Positions 6,627 through 11,710 of a stretch of DNA of 11,710 bases are shown piece after piece (the stretch's first letter is position 1; every line of letters starts with the position of its first letter). This stretch comes from JAUXLW01 sp964195005 (lineage in GTDB: Bacteria; Actinomycetota; Acidimicrobiia; Spongiisociales; SHLN01). The stretch spans positions 1 through 11,710 of the forward strand of contig CAXMOO010000026.1 in assembly GCA_964195005.1 (NCBI GenBank), read 5' to 3'. The position numbers and the translations under genes are program-made. Under the pieces are notes generated by a model. That model saw only the letters and a list, made by a program, of their open reading frames with translations. It was not told the origin of the DNA and did no database searches.

Positions 6627-6706
6627 TATCGAAGACGCCTGTGATTAGAGCATGTTCAGGACCTTTCCCAGGCTCCCGGCTTGATTCCCGCTCCCTCAAC
6701 AGGCTT

Positions 6707-8056
6707 CTAGGGAAAGATCCCCCGGTCGTTCAGCGTGTCGGCGACTCGTGCCACCGCCACCACGTAGGCCGCGGTTCGAAAGTCGGGATCCTCGAGGGGG
6801 GGAGCATCCGGCTCGAGCTCGGCCCACTCGGTCCGGTAACGGTCAAGACCGGCGCCTAACGCCGCTCGCTTGGTGACCACCGCGTCTGTGGCGCGAACCA
6901 TTTTCTCCTCGAGCCGCTCGTCGACCTCGTGTTCGTTCCACTGACGGTTTTGTAGGTTCTGTACCCACTCGAAGTAACTGACCACCACGCCTCCGGCATT
7001 AGCCAGGATGTCGGGGACCACTGTGATGCCTCGCTCGGCGAGGATCCGATCTGCCGCCGGGGTGGTGGGACCATTGGCGAGCTCGAGGACCATGCGGCTG
7101 TTTATTCTCCCCGCGTTCTCGGCCGTTATCTCGTTCTCGACGGCGGCGGGCACGAGGATGTCGCACGTCGCTTCCAGAAGTTCTCCAGGTGCCAGCGGTT
7201 TGGCGGCGGAGAAGTCGGCGACGCTGCCGGTTTCCCGCTTGTGATTTGCAACCTCGGCGATATTCAATCCGTCCGGGGTCAGTATGCCTCCGCCCCGGTC
7301 GCTGACTGCGATCACCGTGGCGCCGGCGGCGGAAAAGAAGTGAGCGGCGTTGAGGCCTGCATTACCGAACCCCTGGATGGCGACTGTGGCGCCCTCGAGT
7401 GAAGGTAGCTCAGGGATCACCTCCAGCTCTAGGAGTCGCCGGGTCACGAAAAAACCTCCCCGGGCGGTAGCGGTGTCACGTCCCGGTGATCCGCCCAGAT
7501 CTAACGGCTTGCCGGTGACGATCGGAAACGAGTTCTCTCCAGGATGGAGCATCGTGTAGGTGTCGTAGATCCACGCCATCGTTTGCGCGTCGGTGTACAT
7601 GTCGGGTGCCGGTATGTCGGTGTGGGGCCCGATGTTGTCACCCAACTCGGTTGTGAAACGACGGGTGATGGCGGCCTTCTCGCGCCGGGAAAGCGTGCGG
7701 GTGTCGCATCTAACGCCACCTTTGGCTCCGCCGAACGGAACATCGACCAGCGCGCACTTCCAGGTCATCCAGGTGGCCAGCGCGATTACTTCGTCTTCGT
7801 CCACATCGGGGAAAAAGCGAATCCCTCCCTTGCCCGGCCCGCGGGCACTCGAGTGAAGGACTCGGTAGCCGTGGAAGACCTCAACGCGGCCGTCATCCAT
7901 TCGGACGGGGAGAGTGACCTTGACCACCCGTTCCGGCTGGAAGAGCCATTCCGCCATCCCCGGGGTCTCCTCGAGGCCGCCTAAGTAAGGAAGGGCCATC
8001 TCGTACTGAAGACGGGCGATGTGCGCCGGGTTGAGATCTTCGGTGTGCGTTTGCAT
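6707..8056 (-). CDS. gdhA: Glu/Leu/Phe/Val-family dehydrogenase, probably glutamate dehydrogenase
   Basis: The 449-residue enzyme most likely interconverts glutamate and 2-oxoglutarate plus ammonium, linking carbon and nitrogen metabolism. The N-terminal domain carries GKGGIRFFP (75-83), the catalytic-lysine motif PFGGAKGG (107-114, K112) and PAPDMYTD with the catalytic aspartate D152. The Rossmann domain has GFGNAG (229-234). The acidic D253 at the end of the second strand favours NAD(H), although this is not decisive. LANGPTTP and LANAGGVVVSYFEW near the C terminus are typical of the family. I chose the ATG at 8054-8056, preceded by AGGGAG. An upstream in-frame start at 8134 would put the apparent promoter inside the gene. 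The gene is divergent from the thioesterase operon. Length fits hexameric bacterial GDHs. Leucine or phenylalanine dehydrogenase is less likely, since those are usually nearer 360 residues. Confidence 0.92.
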   Translation of the reverse strand: MQTHTEDLNPAHIARLQYEMALPYLGGLEETPGMAEWLFQPERVVKVTLPVRMDDGRVEVFHGYRVLHSSARGPGKGGIRFFPDVDEDEVIALATWMTWKCALVDVPFGGAKGGVRCDTRTLSRREKAAITRRFTTELGDNIGPHTDIPAPDMYTDAQTMAWIYDTYTMLHPGENSFPIVTGKPLDLGGSPGRDTATARGGFFVTRRLLELEVIPELPSLEGATVAIQGFGNAGLNAAHFFSAAGATVIAVSDRGGGILTPDGLNIAEVANHKRETGSVADFSAAKPLAPGELLEATCDILVPAAVENEITAENAGRINSRMVLELANGPTTPAADRILAERGITVVPDILANAGGVVVSYFEWVQNLQNRQWNEHEVDERLEEKMVRATDAVVTKRAALGAGLDRYRTEWAELEPDAPPLEDPDFRTAAYVVAVARVADTLNDRGIFP

Positions 8057-8086
8057 GGCTCTCCCTGGTTTCTTGTGTGTAGTTTC

Positions 8087-8113
8087 AGAATACTTAAAGG
8101 TGGGAAAAGTCAA
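8087..8113 (-). promoter_or_regulatory. Candidate promoter of gdhA
   Basis: On the - strand, TTGACT (8108-8113) and TATTCT (8087-8092) are separated by 15 bases in an AT-rich patch, about 30 bases before the gdhA start. The -35 box is good, the -10 fair and the spacer short. The local AT content stands out from the surrounding coding DNA. Confidence 0.45.
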
Positions 8114-8169
8114 TAGGGTCTGAAGGCATTGCAAGCTAGGGCGCGTTGTGAGGGTCAGGTGGGTGATTC

Positions 8170-8574
8170 ATGTCGCACGATGATGGGGGCGAAGAGCTGA
8201 GCTCGGAGCTAACCCTCGGAGCCCGCGGTGAGGTGCCACTCGAGGTCGGTGAGTCGGACACGGCCATCGCTCATGCTTCGGGGGACGTCCCGGTCCTGGC
8301 AACACCACGCCTTGTCGCCCTCTGTGAAGAGGCCACTGTCCTGGCGATCGCCGGATGCTTCGATCCGTCGCTCACCTCAGTGGGGACTCACGTCGAGATC
8401 GACCATCTGGCCGCCAGCCGGGTGGGGGAGTCGGTCACGGCCCGGGCCGAGTTGGTCGAGGTCGAAGGGCGAAGGTTGAATTTCGAGGTAGCAGTGGTGG
8501 ATGCGGCCGGTGAGCTAGTCGCCCGGAGTCGAATACGGCGGGCGGTGGTGGACCGGACAAGGTTTCTCGGCTAG
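8170..8574 (+). CDS. FlK-like hotdog-fold thioesterase
   Basis: The 134-residue protein is a single hotdog domain of the fluoroacetyl-CoA thioesterase (FlK)-like family and is predicted to hydrolyse a short acyl-CoA. Typical segments are SGDVPVLATPRLVALCEEA, TSVGTHVEIDHLAAS, and VEGRRLNFEVAVVDAAGELVARS, shown here only in parts. T45, E53 and H79 have the same spacing (8 and 26) as the FlK catalytic residues Thr42, Glu50 and His76. The start at 8170 follows an in-frame stop at 8164-8166 and a GGTGGG-type weak ribosome site. The ThDP enzyme begins 28 bp after its stop, so the two are probably cotranscribed. Fluoroacetate as substrate is unlikely without other evidence. Many actinobacterial members have unknown natural substrates, and removal of a by-product acyl-CoA from the neighbour is a reasonable guess. 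Confidence 0.85.
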   Translation: MSHDDGGEELSSELTLGARGEVPLEVGESDTAIAHASGDVPVLATPRLVALCEEATVLAIAGCFDPSLTSVGTHVEIDHLAASRVGESVTARAELVEVEGRRLNFEVAVVDAAGELVARSRIRRAVVDRTRFLG

Positions 8575-8602
8575 TGCCACCGAGCGGTAGGTTGAACCTG
8601 GT

Positions 8603-10234
8603 ATGGCTGGCATTCACGGCGGGCAGATCATCGCCCGGGCACTCAAGACCGAGGGCGTAGACACGATCTTCACCCTTACCGGGGGACACATTGTCCCCAT
8701 TCTTGATGGCTTTGTTCAGGAGGGGATTCGTGTCATGGATGTCCGTCACGAACAGACTGCAGCCCACGCCGCCGAGGCCTACGGCCGCCTTACCGGACGC
8801 CTCGGTGTGGCCGCAGTGACTGCCGGGCCCGGGGTCACAGACAGCATCACGGCTCTGGCAGCTGCCCACTTCTCGGGCACGCCCATGCTGCTGTTGGCCG
8901 GGCGCCATTTCATCCGCCAGGAACAGAAGGGCGGGCTCCAGGAGATGGATCACCCGCGGCTGGTGAGCCCGGTGACTCGCTGGGCCGGCACCGCCTGGGA
9001 AACCGCCAGACTGGCCGACTACGTCGCCATCGCCGCCCGGCATGCTTTTTCAGGCCGGGGCGGGCCCGTGTTTCTCGATGTCCCGCTCGATGTTCAGGCC
9101 GACATGGTTCCCGAAGACTCAATCGATTGGCCCCGCGACTATCGGGCCAACCAGCCCCAGTCGGCCGACGATGAGACTGTTGCCACCACGGCCGAGCTCC
9201 TGTTGAAGGCCCGTCGTCCGGTGATCTTTGCCGGGGGCGGGCTCAAGCCCCATCGAGCCGGCGCGCTGCGGCCGTTTGTCGAGACACTCGGAGCCCCGGT
9301 CTTCCTCAACGGTGCGGCTCGAGGCTCGATGCCATACGACCATCGGCTTCTCGGAAATCGGGCCCGAAGCCTGGCTTTCAATAAGGCCGATCTGGTGGTT
9401 GCCCTCGGGGTCGATTGGGACTTTCGCACAGGCTACGGTGCCAAGATCAACGAAGAGGCCAAGGTGGTCCAGGTTGACGCAGAGCCCAGCCGGATCGGGT
9501 GGAACCGGGCGGCTGATATCGGGGTGGTGGCGGATCCGGGCCGGTTCCTGGTGCAGCTCGGCGAGCGAGCCGCCAGCTACGGCCGTAACAACGTCGACAC
9601 CTGGAGCGCCGAGATAAGGGAAGTCGAGGCGGCCCGACTGGCCGAGTCGCAGGAGGCAGCGACGTCCGATGATTCCCCGATGCATCCTGAGCGATTCGCC
9701 CGGGACGTGGCCGAGTTCTTTGGACCGGATTCCATCGTGGCGGTCGACGGTGGAGACATCGTTTCCACCACTGCTCGCCGCTTACAGGTGTCGACTCCCG
9801 GCCATTTGCTCGATCCCGGCCCGTTCGGAACCCTGGGGACCGGGCCCGGCTATGCGTTAGCAGCCAAGATCCTGTTTCCGGACAAGCTGGTGGGGATCGT
9901 GTTCGGCGACGGCGCGTTCGGTTTCAACGGGTTCGAGTTCGATACGTTCATCAGACACGAGCTGCCGATTCTCGGCGTCGTCGGGAACGACGGAGTCTGG
10001 AACAACATCAAGACTTTTCATAAGGCGTTCTATCCCGAGCGGCTGGTGGCGACGGATTTAGGCGAGCGCCCCTATCACCAGATGGTTGCCGGCCTCGGTG
10101 GACACGGGTCTTTTGTGAGAAAGCCCGCCAAATTGACGGCGCATTTGGAAGCCGCCCGGGAGTCCGGACTGCCTGCTCTGGTGAATGTGCGCATCGCCGA
10201 AACCTTCCGAGCCAGCTCCAACTATGCCCAGTAG
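8603..10234 (+). CDS. Thiamine-diphosphate-dependent enzyme, IlvG / 2-hydroxyacyl-CoA lyase-like
   Basis: This 543-residue protein has the three-domain layout of the acetolactate synthase superfamily. The N-terminal pyrimidine-binding domain carries TLTGGHIVPILD, the cofactor-activating glutamate E50 in RHEQTAAHAAEA, and TAGPGVTDSITA. A central domain (about 185-325) follows. The C-terminal ThDP-Mg motif starts at GDG (435-437) and reaches N462 in GVVGNDGVW. The GGHI form and the NDG-x-W replacement of the motif with downstream QW seen in true acetolactate synthases point to the IlvG/ILVBL/2-hydroxyacyl-CoA lyase group rather than to branched-chain amino acid synthesis. No small regulatory subunit is nearby. 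The C terminus (ETFRASSNYAQ) recalls the arginine/serine-asparagine tail of IlvG-like proteins. The start at 8603 follows an in-frame TAG at 8588-8590. The reaction is uncertain: lyase, decarboxylase and carboligase activities all occur in the family. Confidence 0.88.
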   Translation: MAGIHGGQIIARALKTEGVDTIFTLTGGHIVPILDGFVQEGIRVMDVRHEQTAAHAAEAYGRLTGRLGVAAVTAGPGVTDSITALAAAHFSGTPMLLLAGRHFIRQEQKGGLQEMDHPRLVSPVTRWAGTAWETARLADYVAIAARHAFSGRGGPVFLDVPLDVQADMVPEDSIDWPRDYRANQPQSADDETVATTAELLLKARRPVIFAGGGLKPHRAGALRPFVETLGAPVFLNGAARGSMPYDHRLLGNRARSLAFNKADLVVALGVDWDFRTGYGAKINEEAKVVQVDAEPSRIGWNRAADIGVVADPGRFLVQLGERAASYGRNNVDTWSAEIREVEAARLAESQEAATSDDSPMHPERFARDVAEFFGPDSIVAVDGGDIVSTTARRLQVSTPGHLLDPGPFGTLGTGPGYALAAKILFPDKLVGIVFGDGAFGFNGFEFDTFIRHELPILGVVGNDGVWNNIKTFHKAFYPERLVATDLGERPYHQMVAGLGGHGSFVRKPAKLTAHLEAARESGLPALVNVRIAETFRASSNYAQ

Positions 10235-10243
10235 TCACCGCCT

Positions 10244-10651
10244 GTGAGCTCGAACCTGGCCGACGAGGAGTTCGAGTTCGACTTCGACCCCAGGTATCGG
10301 GGCATGCTCCGGTTGCTGGGCGTCAAGCCGTCCAACAGCATGGTTACTTTGACCGCCGGAAATGAACTGCGAGTCCGCTTCGGTCGCTGGAGGATGAAAA
10401 CGCCTGTGAGCAACGTGTCCGGCACCGAGGTCACCGGGGACTACTTCTGGGCCAAGGCGATTGGGATTCGCGGCTCGCTGGTCGACCGCGGGATCACATT
10501 CGGCACGAACACCCGCCGGGGCGCTTGCCTCAAATTCCACGAGCCGGTGGCCGTCGTTGGAGTACGCCTCCACCCCGGGGCCACCCTGACTCTGGTCGAC
10601 GTGGAAGGCTTCCTCGAAGCCGTTCGCGAGAGATTGGACCAGGGGTCTTAA
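10244..10651 (+). CDS. Conserved-looking hypothetical protein (135 aa)
   Basis: The function is unknown. The GTG start at 10244 lies 9 bp after the ThDP gene stop, which suggests cotranscription. The product opens with an acidic/aromatic segment (FEFDFDPRYRGMLRLLGV) and then appears beta-rich: MVTLTAGNELRVRFGRWRM, GTEVTGDYFWAKAIG, RGITFGTNTRRGACLKFHE, VVGVRLHPGATLTLVDVEG. I recall similar actinobacterial hypothetical proteins with FG-x-W, TFGTN-RRG-C and FHEPV segments, but I cannot give a family accession. There are no transmembrane segments, signal peptide or obvious catalytic motif. The FHEPV and LHPGATLTL parts resemble a PH-like or barrel-type small domain in general feel only. Real coding status is likely, given frame length, codon use and operon position. 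Confidence 0.78.
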   Translation: MSSNLADEEFEFDFDPRYRGMLRLLGVKPSNSMVTLTAGNELRVRFGRWRMKTPVSNVSGTEVTGDYFWAKAIGIRGSLVDRGITFGTNTRRGACLKFHEPVAVVGVRLHPGATLTLVDVEGFLEAVRERLDQGS

Positions 10652-10675
10652 GCGGCCGCCGGCTAGCTTGCCCTC

Positions 10676-11455
10676 ATGCGGCATTGCTACGTCGTGCGAG
10701 TATTTACCGACGGTCAATCCGGCGGCAATGCTCTCGGTGTCATTCCAGATTCGGTCGAGCTTTCATCCGAGGCCATGCAGGGGATCGCTACCAAGCTCGG
10801 CTTCTCGGAGACCGTCTTCATCGACTGGACGGCTGCCGGTCCACCGGTGTTGCGAATCTTCACGCCGACCGTCGAGTTGCCGTTTGCCGGCCACCCCCTG
10901 GTCGGCACCGCATGGGTCCTCAACTCGATGGGCCCTGGTGTTGACCGGTTGTCGATTCAAATCGGGGAGGTCGGGATCCGGATGGACAACGGGACTTGCT
11001 GGGTCGGCCCACCCGAAATTGATCAGTCGGTGTCAGAAGTTTCAGAACACGAAGTGAGAAGGCTCGGGGTTTCAATGATCCGAGCGTGGCGTGTCGTAAT
11101 GCCGATGGACTTCCTTCTCGCAGAGCTAGCGGATGGCAAAGCTGTCGAGAACGCTCACCCCGATCTAGCGGTGGTCAACGATTCGTGCGACGGACTTTAC
11201 GTTTTTGCGAGAGGCGAACCGGTCCGCGCCCGGTTTTACGCTCCGGCACTCGGCATCGACGAGGATCCCGCCACCGGATCCGCCGCCGTGGCCCTGGCCG
11301 CGGTTTTCCGCTCTGAGGGCCAGAACTCGGGTCGAGCCGAGATCTTGCAAGGGCTACGCGGATCTCTGTCCCGTGTGATGGTCAACTGGGCTGGGCTCGG
11401 CGTAGAGATTGGTGGCACCGTGGTCCATGACGAGGTGCGGCTTCTCGAGGAGTGA
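10676..11455 (+). CDS. PhzF-family isomerase/epimerase
   Basis: This is a 259-residue protein of the PhzF phenazine-biosynthesis-like superfamily, which shares the diaminopimelate epimerase fold. Signature segments are VFTDGQSGGNALGV near the N terminus, the catalytic-type glutamate E45 in GFSETVF, RIFTPTVELPFAGHP (60-74) and the C-terminal IDEDPATGSAA (194-204). The two similar halves expected of the fold are present. The length is slightly below the usual 265-300. The start ATG at 10676 is 24 bp after the previous stop; no strong ribosome site is visible. It is the last gene of the four-gene cluster. Most PhzF-family proteins outside phenazine clusters have unknown substrates, and no other phenazine genes are present, so a phenazine role is not supported. 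Isomerisation of a small acid is the general expectation. Confidence 0.9.
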   Translation: MRHCYVVRVFTDGQSGGNALGVIPDSVELSSEAMQGIATKLGFSETVFIDWTAAGPPVLRIFTPTVELPFAGHPLVGTAWVLNSMGPGVDRLSIQIGEVGIRMDNGTCWVGPPEIDQSVSEVSEHEVRRLGVSMIRAWRVVMPMDFLLAELADGKAVENAHPDLAVVNDSCDGLYVFARGEPVRARFYAPALGIDEDPATGSAAVALAAVFRSEGQNSGRAEILQGLRGSLSRVMVNWAGLGVEIGGTVVHDEVRLLEE

Positions 11456-11474
11456 GCGGCCCCTGAAAATCAGT

Positions 11475-11491
11475 CGTCTTATGGATAGACG
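11475..11491. terminator. Weak candidate bidirectional terminator hairpin
   Basis: CGTCT and AGACG arms (5 bp) flank a 7-base loop between two convergent genes. On the - strand the hairpin is followed within about six bases by TTTT. The arms overlap the last codons of the - strand gene. The stem is short, so this is only a possibility. Confidence 0.25.
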
Positions 11492-11709
11492 GATTCGGAA
11501 ACCAACTCGCTTCCGAGCATCACGATCACGTCTTCACCCATAACATCGACTACTTCGAGCCCCTCGACGAACGCCTGCGAGTGGAAGTGAACTACGAGCC
11601 CGTGGCCTTCGGAGGATCGAAAGCCAACGCCTTCGGCTGCCACACCGTCCGCGAGGTTGTCGACCACTGAACAGTGGCTCATGTCGCCACAGTAGAAGGC
11701 TGCTCCGAC
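11479..11709 (-). CDS. 3' end of an unknown gene running off the right edge
   Basis: On the - strand the frame is open from the window edge to the TAA at 11479-11481, giving 76 visible residues that begin VGAAFYCGDMSHCSVV. The ATG at 11680-11682 is probably internal, because the frame continues upstream. The visible part has two cysteines in YCGDMSHC, a histidine-rich GHGLVVHFHS and an acidic, valine-rich tail (LEVVDVMGEDVIVMLGSEL). I do not recognise the family. The CGDMSHC and HFHS segments could suggest metal binding, but this is a guess. It converges on the PhzF gene with a 23-bp gap. Coding is supported by the open frame to the edge and by the absence of a good + strand alternative. Confidence 0.5.
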   Translation of the reverse strand, partial: VGAAFYCGDMSHCSVVDNLADGVAAEGVGFRSSEGHGLVVHFHSQAFVEGLEVVDVMGEDVIVMLGSELVSESVYP

Positions 11710-11710
11710 G

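Larger units (their letters stand above)
6233..6706. other. Gene-free, hairpin- and repeat-rich intergenic block between gdhA and dnaK
   Basis: No convincing gene lies in these 474 bases; the open frames here lack ribosome binding sites and recognisable products. Several strong self-complementary segments are visible. CTGCGGAG (6318-6325) pairs with CTTCGCAG (6332-6339) around a 6-base loop. GGTGGG (6359-6364) pairs with CCCACC (6370-6375). GCCTTGCACAAGGC (6428-6441) is a palindrome. CAGCG (6511-6515) pairs with CGCTG (6519-6523), extended by ACCCT and AGGGT with a 10-base bulge. Four related repeat copies occupy its left, middle and right parts. None of the hairpins is followed by a clear T-tract, so I cannot name a gdhA terminator. 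The block may be an intergenic repeat element, a structured 3' untranslated region, or an unknown small RNA. Confidence 0.6.

Noticed and set aside
6640..6706. Rho-independent terminator after gdhA
   Set aside because: CCGG-GAGC-CTGG on the - strand is a short stem with a wobble pair and no following T-tract.
6246..6859. Several overlapping open frames of 81-171 residues in the gdhA-dnaK gap
   Set aside because: They disagree in frame and strand, run through hairpins and repeats, lack ribosome sites, and one enters gdhA antisense.
7544..7984. A 146-residue + strand frame opposite gdhA
   Set aside because: The GDH catalytic and Rossmann motifs on the - strand explain the DNA; no ribosome site or known motif supports the antisense frame.
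10676..11455. Phenazine biosynthesis gene phzF
   Set aside because: Only the superfamily is supported. No phzA/B/C/D/E/G genes are nearby, so the specific gene name is not used.

Overview
The window reads as chromosomal DNA from a high-GC Gram-positive bacterium, most likely an uncultured Actinomycetota. The best marker is the gene order dnaK-grpE-dnaJ-hspR in one tightly overlapping operon, with a MerR-type HspR repressor as last gene; this arrangement is characteristic of actinobacteria. Supporting points are high GC at third codon positions, some GTG starts, and a large LuxR-type (LAL) regulator. An acidimicrobial-like lineage is possible, but the sequence alone does not settle it. I see no tRNA, rRNA, phage, transposase or CRISPR signal.

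Layout from left to right. (1) Positions 2-1897, + strand: the C-terminal part of a large LuxR-family regulator, whose N-terminal ATPase domain lies outside the window. An inverted repeat sits over its stop codon, and a small unknown gene (2008-2223, +) with a strong ribosome binding site follows. (2) Positions 2258-6168, - strand: the heat-shock operon dnaK, grpE, dnaJ, hspR. Its promoter region is at about 6174-6232. (3) Positions 6233-6706: a gene-free block of about 470 bp, rich in hairpins and holding four related repeat copies in two orientations. (4) Positions 6707-8056, - strand: a Glu/Leu/Phe/Val-type glutamate dehydrogenase with its own promoter. (5) Positions 8170-11455, + strand: four closely spaced genes that look like one operon. 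They are an FlK-like hotdog thioesterase, a thiamine-diphosphate enzyme of the IlvG/2-hydroxyacyl-CoA lyase type, a conserved-looking unknown 135-residue protein, and a PhzF-family protein. (6) Positions 11479-11709, - strand: the 3' end of an unknown gene running off the right edge.

How the genes work together. DnaK, DnaJ and GrpE form the core Hsp70 folding machine. HspR, with DnaK as co-repressor in known actinobacteria, should repress the operon. The promoter carries overlapping sigma-A-like and sigma-H/R-like elements and only a degenerate HspR-type inverted repeat. The thioesterase and the ThDP enzyme may act on the same acyl-CoA chemistry, but this is inference from adjacency.

I do not see a clearly new defence or mobile system. 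The least explained items are the repeat-rich block before dnaK, the missing conventional start codon at the expected N terminus of DnaJ, the palindrome beside the LuxR gene, and the thioesterase/ThDP/unknown/PhzF cluster.
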